DNA of 64,000 bases from assembly GCF_008271465.1 (NCBI RefSeq), contig NZ_VMDU01000004.1, forward strand, positions 124,001 through 188,000, given 5' to 3'. Below are positions 17,308-25,734 of the stretch, one piece after another; positions within the stretch are counted from its first letter, which is position 1, and each line of letters opens with the position of its first letter. The stretch comes from Tabrizicola flagellatus. GTDB lineage: Bacteria; Pseudomonadota; Alphaproteobacteria; Rhodobacterales; Rhodobacteraceae. Made by a program: the position numbers and the translations under genes. The notes beneath the pieces were generated by a model. That model was not told where the DNA came from, did no database searches, and saw only the letters and a list, made by a program, of their open reading frames with translations.

Positions 17308-17700
17308 TCACTCCTGCAAGGTCTTCAGATACTCGGCGATCTGCACCAGCCGCACCGGCGTCGGCGTGGCGATGCCGTCGCCGCCGTCATAGGGCACCAG
17401 CTCCCCCTGCAACAGCGGCCCGAACTGCGGCATCGGCGAGGCGCCGTTCCGCCCGCCCGTGTAACCCCAGATCTTCGCCATCACCCGGGTGCCCGGAAAC
17501 GCCCCGCCACTGCGGGCCGCGATCCGCGTCAGGTCCGCCGGCTTGCGGTCCAGCCCCGCGGCCGCCGGCCCGTCTCCCTTGCCGCCCGCCCCATGACAGG
17601 CCGCGCAATAGGTCGCGAAATCCTCGGCCCCGGTCGGAACCCGCTCCTTTTCGACGCAGGCCGCCAGACCCAGCGCCGCCACCAGCAGAACAAGCCGCAT
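17308..17700 (-). CDS. Lipoprotein c-type cytochrome
   Basis: A 130-residue protein with a lipoprotein signal (MRLVLLVAALGLAACVEK, lipobox LAAC) and one heme c motif CAACH at residues 32-36. The axial Met is likely the one in ASPMPQFGP. The C-terminal VRLVQIAEYLKTLQE is the final helix of a class I cytochrome c. It would be a membrane-tethered periplasmic electron carrier. It lies upstream of the lolCD operon's 3' end on the same strand but is separated by 56 bases and is functionally unrelated. Confidence 0.88.
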   Translation of the reverse strand: MRLVLLVAALGLAACVEKERVPTGAEDFATYCAACHGAGGKGDGPAAAGLDRKPADLTRIAARSGGAFPGTRVMAKIWGYTGGRNGASPMPQFGPLLQGELVPYDGGDGIATPTPVRLVQIAEYLKTLQE

Positions 17701-17756
17701 GCTTTCCTCCCTCGCTCGCCGGCAGCCTCGCTGGGCGCGTGCCCGGCTGCCTTGAT

Positions 17757-18431
17757 TCAGGTCACCCTGCCGCCCGCCAGCCGCACCACCCGGTCCATCC
17801 GCGCGGCAAGCTCCAGATTGTGCGTGGCGATCAGCGCCGACAGGCCCGTCTGCCGCACCAGATCCATCAAGACCCCGAACACCTGGTCCGAGGTCGCCGG
17901 ATCCAGGTTCCCCGTCGGCTCGTCGGCCAGAAGCAGCTTCGGCGCATTGGCCAGCGCCCGGCAGAAGGCCACCCGCTGCTGCTCGCCTCCCGACAAGGCC
18001 GCCGGCCGATGTCCGGCCCGCGCCCCCACGCCGACCTTTTCCAGAAGCTCGCGCGCCCGCGCCTCGGCCGCGGCCCTGGCCACCCCGTTCGCCAGCTGCG
18101 GGATCACCACGTTCTCCAGCGCCGAAAACTCCGGCAACAGGTGGTGGAACTGGTAGATGAACCCCACCTCGCCCCGCCGCGCCTCGGTCCGCGCCCGGTC
18201 GGACAGGCCCCCCATCTCGCGCCCGTCCAGCCGCACCCGGCCCTCGTCCGGCACGTCCAGAAGCCCCGCGATGTGCAAGAGCGTCGATTTCCCCGCCCCC
18301 GAAGGCGCGACCAGCGCCACCACCTCGCCCGGCGCCACCGCCAGGTCCACCCCGCGCAGCACGATGACCTCGGAGGGCTTGCCCCGGTTGTAGCCCTTGG
18401 TGATCCCCTCCAGCCGCAGCATCTCACTCAT
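17757..18431 (-). CDS. lolD: Lipoprotein-releasing system ATP-binding protein LolD
   Basis: A 224-residue ABC ATPase that drives release of outer-membrane lipoproteins from the inner membrane. Motifs: Walker [13 protein letters not shown] (about residues 43-54), the LolD-group segment [18 protein letters not shown], signature [15 protein letters not shown], Walker [13 protein letters not shown], and the switch His region ATHNLELA. Its ATG overlaps the end of the permease gene by 8 bases. Length and motifs are typical of LolD. Confidence 0.92.
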   Translation of the reverse strand: MSEMLRLEGITKGYNRGKPSEVIVLRGVDLAVAPGEVVALVAPSGAGKSTLLHIAGLLDVPDEGRVRLDGREMGGLSDRARTEARRGEVGFIYQFHHLLPEFSALENVVIPQLANGVARAAAEARARELLEKVGVGARAGHRPAALSGGEQQRVAFCRALANAPKLLLADEPTGNLDPATSDQVFGVLMDLVRQTGLSALIATHNLELAARMDRVVRLAGGRVT

Positions 18432-19710
18432 AGCGCAGCGCCTCCACCGGGTTCATCCGCGCCGCCCGCCGCGCGGGCAGAAGCGTGACCACGAAGGACA
18501 GGCCCAGGGACAGCGCCACCGCCGCCAGCACGTCCTTCAGTTGCAACTTCGCCGGCAGCGAATAGATGCCCCGGATCGAGGGATCCCAGACCTCGGCCCC
18601 GTTCAGCCAGTTGATGAAGCTCATGATCTGGTCGATGTTCAGCGCGGTGACGCAGCCCAGCACCACCCCCGCGATGGTCCCGATCACCCCGGTGAAGGCC
18701 CCGCAGATGAAGAACACCCGCAGGACCGAACCTTCCGTCAGCCCCATGGTTCGCAGGATACCGATGTCGCGGCCCTTGTTCTTCACCAGCATGATCAGCC
18801 CCGAGACGATGTTCATCGTGGCGATCAGCACCAGGACCGACAGGATCACGAACATCACGTTGTCCTCGATGTCGAGCGCCCGCAGGAACGCCCCCGAACT
18901 GTCCTTCCAGGTCCACAGCATCGCCGCCGGCCCCGCCGCCTCCAGGATCGCCGGGCCATAGCTCTCGATCGCGTCCGGGTTCTCGACCATGACCTCGATC
19001 TCGTCCGCGCGCCCCTCCTTGTTGAAGAAGCTCTGCGCCTCGGCGAAGGGCATGTAGATGCGCGTCGTGTCGATGTCATAGCGGCCGGCGGTGAAGATGT
19101 AGACGACCTCGTAGGCATTGACCCGCGGCGTCGTCCCCATCGCGGTCCGCACGCCCGAGGGCGAGATCAGCCGCACCCGGTCGCCCACGGTGACGCCCAG
19201 CTCGCGCGCGATTCCGGAGCCCATGGCGATGCCCTCGGGATAGCGCGCCAGGTCGCCGATGGCGCCCGACCCGGCCCCGATGCGCGGGATCGCGGCGAAA
19301 TCCTCGGGCAGCATGCCATAGACCTCGGCCCCGGTGGTGTCCTCGCCGTCCGAGACCATCAGCTTGCCCTTGATCAGCGGCGCCGCCCGCGTCACCCCAG
19401 GCACCTTCGCGATCGCCGCCGCCATCGCGTCGGGCTGGACAAAGCCGCGGATCAGTTGCCCGTCCTCGCCCACCACGCCCGACGAATAGACCGTCACATG
19501 CGCGTTCGCGCCCAGGATCGTATCGACGAACTCCGCCCGGAACCCCGCCCTGACCGCCAGAGTCAGGATCAGCGCAAAGACCGCCAGCGTGATGCCGATC
19601 AGGCTGATCCAGGTCATCACGCTGACCCCGCCCTCGGCGCGCCGCGCGCGCAGATAGCGCCAGGCGATCATGAATTCAAAGCCCGAGAAGGGCGCCGTGC
19701 TCTGTGCCAT
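18424..19710 (-). CDS. Lipoprotein-releasing system permease LolC/LolE
   Basis: A 428-residue inner-membrane protein of the MacB/FtsX superfamily. The start [21 protein letters not shown] followed by the first membrane segment ([20 protein letters not shown]) is the standard N-terminus of LolC/E. A large periplasmic domain (about residues 60-280) precedes three C-terminal membrane helices, ending [19 protein letters not shown], the family's conserved C-terminus. A single LolC/E-type permease with LolD probably forms a homodimeric LolF-like system, common in alphaproteobacteria. ATG at 19710 was chosen; the upstream extension is low-complexity and unconserved. Confidence 0.9.
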   Translation of the reverse strand: MAQSTAPFSGFEFMIAWRYLRARRAEGGVSVMTWISLIGITLAVFALILTLAVRAGFRAEFVDTILGANAHVTVYSSGVVGEDGQLIRGFVQPDAMAAAIAKVPGVTRAAPLIKGKLMVSDGEDTTGAEVYGMLPEDFAAIPRIGAGSGAIGDLARYPEGIAMGSGIARELGVTVGDRVRLISPSGVRTAMGTTPRVNAYEVVYIFTAGRYDIDTTRIYMPFAEAQSFFNKEGRADEIEVMVENPDAIESYGPAILEAAGPAAMLWTWKDSSGAFLRALDIEDNVMFVILSVLVLIATMNIVSGLIMLVKNKGRDIGILRTMGLTEGSVLRVFFICGAFTGVIGTIAGVVLGCVTALNIDQIMSFINWLNGAEVWDPSIRGIYSLPAKLQLKDVLAAVALSLGLSFVVTLLPARRAARMNPVEALRYE

Positions 19711-19835
19711 CTGCCTTTTCGCCCGGTCCGGGTCATCGTTGAGGTGCCCGGCAACCTGCGGGACAGGGGCGGAAAGGTCAAGGCAGGCCCCGCTACGGCG
19801 CCGGTTTCCGGCCGGCCAGCGCGGGCTTTCCTTTT

Positions 19836-19870
19836 TCAACATTTCGTTATATAAATGATTCGTTAAATAG
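19836..19870 (+). promoter_or_regulatory. AT-rich promoter/operator region of the arsR-type gene
   Basis: A sharp AT-rich island lies in otherwise GC-rich DNA just before the ArsR ATG. It holds two direct copies of TTCGTTA (19843-19849 and 19859-19865, 16 bases apart) and an inverted repeat CATTT-N8-AAATG (19840-19857). ArsR proteins usually bind such short imperfect palindromes over their own promoter, so autorepression is likely. This is inference from layout. Confidence 0.5.
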
Positions 19871-19880
19871 AAAGGCTCCG

Positions 19881-20231
19881 ATGCCCGACCTCGACGCCCC
19901 CTTCGCGGCCCTCGCCGACCCGACCCGCCGCGCCATCCTGGCCCGGCTGGCAATGGGCGAGGCCACGGTCCAGGACCTCGCCCGCCCCTTCGCCATCTCG
20001 CAGCCCGCCATCAGCCGCCACCTGAAGGTGCTGGAAGACGCCGGCCTGATCGAGACGCGCATCGCCGGCACCGCCCGCCCCCGACGCCTGAAACCCGACG
20101 CGATGGCGCAGCTCTGGCACTGGCTCGGCCAGTATCGCGCGCTCTGGGAAGATCGGTTCCAGCGCCTCGATACCCTGCTCGACAGCCTGCCACAGCCCGA
20201 CGAAACCCCTGCGAAAGGAACAGCCGAATGA
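19881..20231 (+). CDS. ArsR-family transcriptional regulator
   Basis: A 116-residue winged-helix protein. The recognition region AMGEATVQDLARPFAISQPAISRHLKVLEDAGLI runs over about residues 23-56 (AISQPAISRHLKVLE is the recognition helix and its flank) and matches the ArsR subgroup coupled to SRPBCC proteins. No Cys metal-sensing motif is present, so this is not a metal sensor in the classic sense. The stop overlaps the ATG of the SRPBCC gene by 4 bases (ATGA), which indicates a co-translated pair. Confidence 0.9.
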   Translation: MPDLDAPFAALADPTRRAILARLAMGEATVQDLARPFAISQPAISRHLKVLEDAGLIETRIAGTARPRRLKPDAMAQLWHWLGQYRALWEDRFQRLDTLLDSLPQPDETPAKGTAE

Positions 20232-20674
20232 CCCCCGACACCCGCCTTGCGCTGGAGGAAGAGACCGACATCGTCCTCCGCCGCAGCTTCGCGCATCCCC
20301 CCGCGACGGTCTGGCGCGCGCTGACGGAACCCGCCCTGATCCGCCGATGGCTCTCGCCCGACCTGACCGGCTGCCGGATGGACGCCCGACCCGGCGGCAG
20401 CTTCCGCTACGACTGGCCCGAATTCTTCTTCTCCGGCCCCGTCCTCGAAGCCGACCCGCCGCACCGCATGGTCCATGTCGAACATTTCAACGGCGACACC
20501 AGCCGCGGCCCGACCGTCACCACCACCCTTGCGCCAGAAGCCTCGGGAACCAGGATGACCGTCACTCTCCGCTACCCCGACGCCGCCGCCCGGGCCGAGG
20601 CCATCGCACAGGGCTTCACCGACGGCCTCGCCGAGGTCTACGCCCGCATCGAGGACCTGACCTTCCCCGCCTGA
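20228..20674 (+). CDS. SRPBCC/AHSA1-domain protein
   Basis: A 148-residue protein of the START/Bet v1-like SRPBCC superfamily, AHSA1 group. The N-terminal FAHPPATVWRALTEPALIRRWL and the later block MTVTLRYPDAAARAEAIAQGF with its C-terminal helix are the family hallmarks. Such proteins bind a hydrophobic small molecule; the ligand is unknown. Pairing with an ArsR regulator as an overlapping two-gene operon is a widespread arrangement. Confidence 0.88.
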   Translation: MTPDTRLALEEETDIVLRRSFAHPPATVWRALTEPALIRRWLSPDLTGCRMDARPGGSFRYDWPEFFFSGPVLEADPPHRMVHVEHFNGDTSRGPTVTTTLAPEASGTRMTVTLRYPDAAARAEAIAQGFTDGLAEVYARIEDLTFPA

Positions 20675-20741
20675 CCGCCAGCCGCCCCCGCCCTTCCGGC
20701 ACCCCGGAAGGCTCGCCCCATCCCTTGCCCTTTTCCCAAAT

Positions 20742-20755
20742 ACTCCCGCCGGAGG
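20742..20755 (-). terminator. Minus-strand terminator-like element after the mttB-like gene
   Basis: Read on the minus strand, GCCTCCGGCGGGAG is followed by TATTTGGG: a short CTCC/GGAG stem plus a T-rich tail. It shares its core with 17213-17227. It is about 250 bases downstream of the MttB-like stop, the only minus-strand transcript approaching it. Confidence 0.45.
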
Positions 20756-20865
20756 CACCCGAGCCGGTTGGCCGGAACGGCCAGAGGCGAGACAACAGGC
20801 TTGCGCCGCAGGCGCACCCTTCCGCCGCCGCCTGCCCCGCACCGGACCTCGACCGTCAGGACGCC

Positions 20866-20890
20866 TCCCCTCCCCCTCGTGGGGAGGGGA
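20866..20890. repeat. C/G-rich perfect hairpin, dispersed-repeat-like
   Basis: TCCCCTCCCC (20866-20875) pairs perfectly with GGGGAGGGGA (20881-20890) around CTCGT. A G-rich run follows (TGGGGATGGGGGGG to 20904). Elements like this are commonly scattered in intergenic DNA of alphaproteobacteria; whether this one is multicopy cannot be seen in this window. Confidence 0.5.
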
Positions 20891-21005
20891 TGGGGATGGG
20901 GGGGCACCCGGGATGGCCCCGGATCACATGGTTGACAAATCCCTGACGTCCGCGGCCAAGTCCTTGTTTCCAAAAGACCATCCGCGTTTGTCCACCGTGG
21001 ACACC

Positions 21006-22562
21006 TCAGAAATCGGTGGGCGCGCCCCCCTCCTGCTTCCGCCGCGCCACGAACCGCAGCAACTCCTCCAGCCGGTCCCCCGGCATCTCGGGCGCCTCGA
21101 ACTCGGCCAGGATCTGCTTGTAGATCCGGTGCGCCCGCTCCACCGTCCAGACCGCCCCATCGGCCTGCCACGCCTCATAGTTCCGCCAGTCCGATACGAA
21201 GGGGGCGTAGAAGGCGTGCTGATAGCGGTCCTGGGTGTGCTGGATGCCGAAGTAATGCCCGCCCGGCCCGACCTCGCGGATCGCCTCGAAGGCCAGGTCC
21301 TCGTCCCGCGTAGCGAAGGTCGCCTCCTCGAAATAGCGCTGGATCATCTGCAGGACCTCGCAGTCCATGATGAACTTCTCCGGGCTCGCGATCAGCCCCC
21401 CCTCCAGCCAGCCCGCCGCGTGATAGACCATGTTGGTCCGGCTCTGGACCGCCGACCAAAGGCTGTTCGAGGTCTCCCACATCGCCTGCCCGTCCGGCAC
21501 GTTCGCCGCACAGACCCCCGACGCCCGCATCGGCACGCCGTAGAACCGCACCAGCTGCCCCGTCATCTGCGTGGCCCGCATGTATTCCGGCGTGCCAAAG
21601 GCCGGCGCGCCCGACTTCATGTCGACGTTCGAGGTGAAGGTACCGATCGCCACCGGACAGCCCGGCGCGATGTATTCGAGTAGAGCGATCGCCGCCAAAG
21701 CCTCGGCGATCGACAGCGCGACCGCCCCCGCCATGGTGACCGGCGCCATGGCCCCGGCCAGGGTGAAGGGCGTCACCACGACCGGCTGCCCGCGCCGCGC
21801 CAGCCGCATGGCGCCGTCCAGCATCGGATAGTCGTGCTTCAGCGGGCTGACCGAGTTGATGTTGGTGTACATCCGCGGCTTCGCCTGGAATTCGCTCTCC
21901 GTAAGGCCCCCCGCGATGCGGACCATCTCCATCACGTCCTCGACCCGCTCGGCCCCGAGGCTGTAGGCATGGACGACCTTGTCGGTCAGCGTCAGCTTTT
22001 CATACAGGCAGTCGAGGTGCCGGACCGAGGCATGGATGTCCACCGGCTCCACCGGATAGCCGCCCGCGATGTGGATGCAGTTGAAATACTGCGTCAGCTT
22101 CATGAATTCCTTGAACGTCTCGAAGTCGCCCGACCGCTTGCCGCGCTCCATGTCCCAGGCGTTCGGCGGGGAACTCACGTTCACGAACAGCATGTGCCTG
22201 CCGCCCATGATAAGTTCCCGCTCGGGGTTGCGAGGCGTGATGGTGAAGGTCTCGGGCGCGCGGGCGACCATCTCCATCACGAAATCCTCGTCCATCCGGA
22301 CGTTGGTCCCGTTCACGATGCAGCCCGCCTTGCGCAGATGCTCGACGGCCTCGGGGTTCAGGAACTCGATCCCGATGTCGCACAGGATCCGCATGGCGGT
22401 CTTGTGGATCCGCTGCACCCCCTCGGCATCCAGCGGTTCGACCGGAGCGTCCGGGTTGACCGGGATCCGCCAAGGCATCTGATCGATCACCGCGGTCCCG
22501 GCACGGACCTTCATCCCGGCCCGGCCCCCGGCACGCTTCCTGCGGACTGGTTCATCGGTCAT
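21006..22562 (-). CDS. Trimethylamine methyltransferase (MttB) superfamily protein, non-pyrrolysine
   Basis: A 518-residue protein matching the MttB superfamily across its length: NPEAVEHLRKAGCIVNGTNV, the central GGYPVEPVDIHASVRHLDCL, and MVYHAAGWLEGGLIASPEKF near the C-terminus. Archaeal MttB uses an amber-encoded pyrrolysine; here the frame runs through with sense codons, so this belongs to the non-pyl group, some of which demethylate quaternary amines such as glycine betaine to a corrinoid protein. No corrinoid protein is adjacent, so the substrate is open. I chose ATG at 22562; the longer ORF to 22730 overlaps the HAD gene. Confidence 0.88.
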   Translation of the reverse strand: MTDEPVRRKRAGGRAGMKVRAGTAVIDQMPWRIPVNPDAPVEPLDAEGVQRIHKTAMRILCDIGIEFLNPEAVEHLRKAGCIVNGTNVRMDEDFVMEMVARAPETFTITPRNPERELIMGGRHMLFVNVSSPPNAWDMERGKRSGDFETFKEFMKLTQYFNCIHIAGGYPVEPVDIHASVRHLDCLYEKLTLTDKVVHAYSLGAERVEDVMEMVRIAGGLTESEFQAKPRMYTNINSVSPLKHDYPMLDGAMRLARRGQPVVVTPFTLAGAMAPVTMAGAVALSIAEALAAIALLEYIAPGCPVAIGTFTSNVDMKSGAPAFGTPEYMRATQMTGQLVRFYGVPMRASGVCAANVPDGQAMWETSNSLWSAVQSRTNMVYHAAGWLEGGLIASPEKFIMDCEVLQMIQRYFEEATFATRDEDLAFEAIREVGPGGHYFGIQHTQDRYQHAFYAPFVSDWRNYEAWQADGAVWTVERAHRIYKQILAEFEAPEMPGDRLEELLRFVARRKQEGGAPTDF

Positions 22563-22632
22563 CGTTGCATCTCCGTTGTGCCTGTCCGAAGATGCGAAAG
22601 CGAAGCGTCGGGCGTTACCGCGTTCGCGACAA

Positions 22633-22647
22633 AAAAGCGTCGCTTTT
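22633..22647 (-). terminator. Possible terminator after the HAD phosphatase gene
   Basis: AAAAGC and GCTTTT pair around a 3-base loop and on the minus strand are followed by further Ts (GCTTTTTTG). It lies 19 bases past the HAD stop. The stem is short (6 bp, only two GC pairs), so efficiency is doubtful. Confidence 0.4.
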
Positions 22648-22665
22648 GCTCTTGGCCCGAGATCG

Positions 22666-23358
22666 TCAGTATCCAAGACCGGCGAGCCAGCCCGGAATCT
22701 CGCCGATATCGCCCAGGACAACGTCGGCATGCGGCGCCAGGTCCTCCCGCCGGGCGATGCCTGTCAGCACCGCGACGGTCCGCATCCCGGCCGCACGCCC
22801 GGCCTCCAGATCGTGCCGGCTGTCGCCCACCATCGCCACCCGCGCGGGCGCGAGGCCAGTGACCCGCGCGAAGGCCAGGCACATTCCGGGTCCCGGCTTG
22901 GCGCCATGACCCGAGTCGTAGCCGGCGATGAAGTCGAAACAGTCGGTGATGCCGTGGTTGGCCAGGTGCTGCCGTGCCGGCACTTCGGAATCGTTCGTCG
23001 CAAGTCCCAGCCGCAAACCCTTGCGACGCAGGCCCTCGAGCAGGGGACGCAAAGGCACCGCCTCGGACATCGGCGCTTGCGCGGCGCTGGCGTCGATGCG
23101 CTCGGTCAGCTCGGCCACCGTCAGACCCGGCAACTCCTTTGCCAGCGCTGCGGCAATGTCGGCGGCCGTCGCGGCGATGACCGGGCTGTCCGGCGCAAAG
23201 CTGCCGGTGGCGCTATCGAAGCCGATGGCCTGTCCCAGCCGCGCCGCGTGACCCGCGTCCCGGGCGATCCGAGCCAGAAAGTCCCCGGCCCAGCGGCCCC
23301 AGCTGACCCGAAAGTCGAACAGGGTTCCGTCCTTGTCGAACAGGAGGCCATCAATCAT
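22666..23358 (-). CDS. HAD-family hydrolase, phosphoglycolate-phosphatase-like
   Basis: A 230-residue haloacid dehalogenase-fold phosphatase. Motif I DKDGTLFDF (Asp nucleophile at residues about 8-10), motif II LATNDSE, motif III Lys within GAKPGPGM, and motif IV MVGDSRHDLEAGRAAG are all present, with a C1-type helical cap between motifs I and II. The resemblance is to Gph-type phosphatases, but the substrate cannot be assigned. Motif I starts KDGTL rather than DGTL after V/I, as is frequent. It follows the DUF3572 gene by 24 bases on the same strand. Confidence 0.88.
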   Translation of the reverse strand: MIDGLLFDKDGTLFDFRVSWGRWAGDFLARIARDAGHAARLGQAIGFDSATGSFAPDSPVIAATAADIAAALAKELPGLTVAELTERIDASAAQAPMSEAVPLRPLLEGLRRKGLRLGLATNDSEVPARQHLANHGITDCFDFIAGYDSGHGAKPGPGMCLAFARVTGLAPARVAMVGDSRHDLEAGRAAGMRTVAVLTGIARREDLAPHADVVLGDIGEIPGWLAGLGY

Positions 23359-23382
23359 CGCGGGTGCATCCAGGATCAAGGG

Positions 23383-23661
23383 TCAGGTCCAGTGCGTCTC
23401 GGCCCCGCCCGGCAAGGCCAGGCGCGCGGCGAGGGGCGCACTGTAGGGATGACCGTGACGGTCGCAGAAGGCAACCACCCAGGCGTCATCCTGCAAGAGG
23501 AAATCCAGCACCGCCCCCTGGAATTCCGGCTCGGCCGCCTGCGCGCGCAGATCGGCCAGCCCGGCGCCGGTCGCGGCCAGAAAGAGGGGAAGGACCTGGT
23601 CCTCGGAGGCGATCCAGGCCAGTGCCTGCAAGGCCAGCACCTGCGCATTCTCCGGCGTCAT
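23383..23661 (-). CDS. DUF3572-family protein
   Basis: A 92-residue protein matching DUF3572: LALQALAWIASEDQVLPLFL, TGAGLADLRAQAAEPEFQGA, VLDFLLQDDAWVVAFC. The family is short, alpha-helical, and largely confined to alphaproteobacteria, with no known function. ATG at 23661 was chosen; a start at 23679 would add six residues. It is divergent from the PleD-like gene and probably co-transcribed with the HAD phosphatase. Confidence 0.85.
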   Translation of the reverse strand: MTPENAQVLALQALAWIASEDQVLPLFLAATGAGLADLRAQAAEPEFQGAVLDFLLQDDAWVVAFCDRHGHPYSAPLAARLALPGGAETHWT

Positions 23662-23700
23662 ACCTGCATGGTCCCCCATCCAACACGCCTCGCGATCATT

Positions 23701-23760
23701 CCCTGGCGTCCGGCTCCGCCAGGGCAGGACCTTACCGGGCGTGTTAAAGGATTTCTTAAC
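23701..23760. promoter_or_regulatory. Divergent promoter region between DUF3572 and pleD-like genes
   Basis: The 153-base divergent gap holds a perfect 8-bp inverted repeat CCCTGGCG/CGCCAGGG (23701-23724, 8-base spacer) and an AT-rich GTTAA-N8-TTAAC palindrome (23743-23760). The second resembles a CtrA half-site pair, but the spacer is 8 rather than 7 bases. I treat it as a candidate regulator site only. Confidence 0.35.
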
Positions 23761-23814
23761 CTTCTTGCACGCAGACTGTCCCGCATCACGGCGATGGACA
23801 AGACGGCAAGGAAG

Positions 23815-25203
23815 ATGAGCGCACGGATTCTCATCGTTGACGATGTGGCCTCGAACCGGATCGTCCAGCAGGCTCGGCTCTCCGCCGCCTTCTACGAGGT
23901 CACGCTTGCCCAGGACGGGGCGACCTGCCTTGCCATGGTGCAGGACCATCGGCCCGACCTGATCCTTCTCGACCTGGGGCTGCCCGACATCTCGGGGCTG
24001 GAGGTGCTGCAACGGCTGCGGCGCGACCCGGCCTGCGGCGACATTCCGGTGATCGCCCTGACGGCAACCGGCACGGCGGCGGAGCGTCTGGCGGCCTTCG
24101 CGGCCGGGGCCGACGACGTGATGGAGCAGCCCGCCAACGAACGCGTGCTTCTGGCGCGGCTGCGCAACCTTCTGCGCCTCAAGGCGGAAAGCGACTTTCC
24201 CGCGCCGGACGCCCTGGCGATGGCAGGGCTGGCCGAGGCTTCTGCCGTCTTCGAACCGCAGGCCACGATCGCCCTGGTCACGCCACAGCACCAGACCGGC
24301 GAAACCCTGCGCGAGGCGCTGGCCGGGCGCCTGCGCGACCGGCTGGTGGTGCTCTCGCGCGGCGAGGCCCTGGCCGAGATCGCCCGGCGCGCCGGACGCG
24401 ATACGCTGCCGGAGGTCTATGTCCTGGAGGACGATGGCCGCAATCCGTCGGCAACGCTGCGGCTTCTGTCGGAGCTGAAAAGCCACCAGGCGACGCGCCA
24501 TGCGGCGGTTTGCGTGGTCGGCCCGGCCGGCGCCGGGGACGAGGCGGCGATGGCCTTCGACCTCGGGGCGGACGATGCCATGGGACCGGGAGTATCCGCC
24601 GAGGAACTGGTGCTGCGCACGCGAGGTCTGTTGCGGCGCAAGCGCCATTCCGACCGGCAGCGCGCCCGGATGCAGGATGGCCTGCGCCTGGCGATGCGCG
24701 ACCCCCTGACCGGGCTTTACAACCGCCGCTTCGCCGCCCCGCAGCTGACCGCCGTGGCCGAGCGGGCGCGGGCAGAGGGAGCGCCCTTCGCGGTCATGGT
24801 GATGGATCTTGATCGCTTCAAGCAGGTCAACGACCTTTACGGCCATGCGGCCGGCGACCAGGTGCTGATCGAGGTCGCACGCCGCCTGACCGCCAACCTG
24901 CGCGACACCGACGTTCTGGCGCGGATCGGCGGCGAGGAGTTCCTCGCCATCCTGCCCCGCACCGGCATGCCCATGGCGCGCGCGGTTGCCGAGCGGCTGT
25001 GCCACGTGATGGACGACGAGCCGATCCGCATCGACTCGGGCGAGGCGTTGCGGGTCACCGTCTCGATCGGCGTCGCGGTCGCAGGGACCGCCGGTCCGGA
25101 CAGTTTCGGGATCGAGGGGCTGGTGGAACAGGCCGACCTCGCGCTCCTGGAATCCAAGGGTGCCGGACGGAACCAGGTGACCTTCCGGCTCAGCGCGGCC
25201 TGA
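23815..25203 (+). CDS. PleD-like response regulator diguanylate cyclase (REC-REC-GGDEF)
   Basis: A 462-residue cyclase arranged like Caulobacter PleD. REC1 (residues 1-120) starts MSARILIVDDVASNR, has phosphoacceptor Asp53 in LLDLGLPD, and activates by dimerisation. REC2 (about 150-275) is degenerate and serves as an adaptor. The GGDEF domain (about 300-462) has DPLTGLYNRR, MDLDRFKQVNDLYGH and active site GGEEF at 372-376, with an intact I-site RDTD at 363-366. It would make cyclic-di-GMP on phosphorylation. An upstream in-frame ATG at 23794 is less likely; AAGGAAG precedes 23815. Confidence 0.92.
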   Translation: MSARILIVDDVASNRIVQQARLSAAFYEVTLAQDGATCLAMVQDHRPDLILLDLGLPDISGLEVLQRLRRDPACGDIPVIALTATGTAAERLAAFAAGADDVMEQPANERVLLARLRNLLRLKAESDFPAPDALAMAGLAEASAVFEPQATIALVTPQHQTGETLREALAGRLRDRLVVLSRGEALAEIARRAGRDTLPEVYVLEDDGRNPSATLRLLSELKSHQATRHAAVCVVGPAGAGDEAAMAFDLGADDAMGPGVSAEELVLRTRGLLRRKRHSDRQRARMQDGLRLAMRDPLTGLYNRRFAAPQLTAVAERARAEGAPFAVMVMDLDRFKQVNDLYGHAAGDQVLIEVARRLTANLRDTDVLARIGGEEFLAILPRTGMPMARAVAERLCHVMDDEPIRIDSGEALRVTVSIGVAVAGTAGPDSFGIEGLVEQADLALLESKGAGRNQVTFRLSAA

Positions 25204-25213
25204 CCGTCGCCGC

Positions 25214-25729
25214 TCAGGGCTTCGGCAGGCGCTGGATCCCGCGTTCCAGCCGGTCGGCAAAGGCCCGGCGTTCCTCGACCGTCATCTCGACAAGGCGCTT
25301 CTCGATCAGGCTGCGGCCCATTTCCAGCCGCTCGGCGTTGCGCCTCTCGATCGCGGCCAGTGCCGCCTTCAGGCCCTCGGGGTCGAAGGGATCGGCCCGC
25401 AATGCGGCCAGAAGCCCGGTGAACTCGGCACGCGCCGCCTCGCGCGAGGTGCGGAACTCGCCCAGCCGCCCCATGAGGTCGCGGCGCAGCGCGCGGCGGT
25501 CCTTGTCGCTCAGCGCCTCGGTGAAGGGACCGAAGGACAGATCGCGCGGCATGCCCTTGCGCGGCCCGTCGCCCAGCCAGGCGCCCAGAGCCAGCCCCGC
25601 CACGGCCAGGTTCAGCGCGACCGAGACGGCCAGCGCCAGCTTCAGCCAGCGCGAGCCGCCGGAGCCGGGCGGCTCGGGCGGCTGCGGCGGCGTCGAAAGC
25701 TCTTGGGTGGGGCCTGGTTGCTCGGTCAT
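25214..25729 (-). CDS. Periplasmic Spy/CpxP-like (heavy-metal-sensor family) protein
   Basis: A 171-residue protein with a Pro-rich cytoplasmic start, one membrane segment (about 28-50) and a helical periplasmic domain. The domain contains two LTxxQ-like helical repeats in altered form (FTEALSDKDRRALRRDL and MTVEERRAFADRLERG), which fits the metal_resist/CpxP-Spy family of envelope stress chaperones or sensors. It closes an operon of sigma factor and small membrane protein, 5 bases after that gene, so a role in regulating or responding to the sigma factor is likely but unproven. Confidence 0.78.
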   Translation of the reverse strand: MTEQPGPTQELSTPPQPPEPPGSGGSRWLKLALAVSVALNLAVAGLALGAWLGDGPRKGMPRDLSFGPFTEALSDKDRRALRRDLMGRLGEFRTSREAARAEFTGLLAALRADPFDPEGLKAALAAIERRNAERLEMGRSLIEKRLVEMTVEERRAFADRLERGIQRLPKP

Positions 25730-25734
25730 CGCGG

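Larger units (their letters stand above)
20675..21005. other. 331-base intergenic region with hairpins, no gene
   Basis: This gap lies between convergent genes (AHSA1 on plus, MttB on minus). It contains a CTCCCGCCGG element at 20742-20755 that reads as a minus-strand terminator (CTCC-GGCG-GGAG then TATTTGG), a TGCGCC-GCA-GGCGCA hairpin at 20802-20816, and a long C/G hairpin at 20866-20890 followed by a G-rich tract. No ORF here has a start signal or recognisable product. Confidence 0.6.

Noticed and set aside
17096-17311. 71-residue minus-strand ORF between the cytochrome c and DUF4153 genes
   Set aside because: Arg-rich, no start signal, contains the terminator-like hairpin.
21006-22562. 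Pyrrolysine-dependent trimethylamine methyltransferase
   Set aside because: The frame has no in-frame amber and no pylT/pylS genes are in the window, so it is the non-pyl group.
23743-23760. Possible CtrA box (TTAA-N-TTAA) before the pleD-like gene
   Set aside because: The spacer is 8 bases rather than the 7 of the CtrA consensus; kept only as an unassigned palindrome.
22576-25203. An 875-residue plus-strand frame upstream of and including the PleD-like protein
   Set aside because: Only the part from 23815 shows domains; the upstream part is antisense to the HAD and DUF3572 genes and lacks a start signal.
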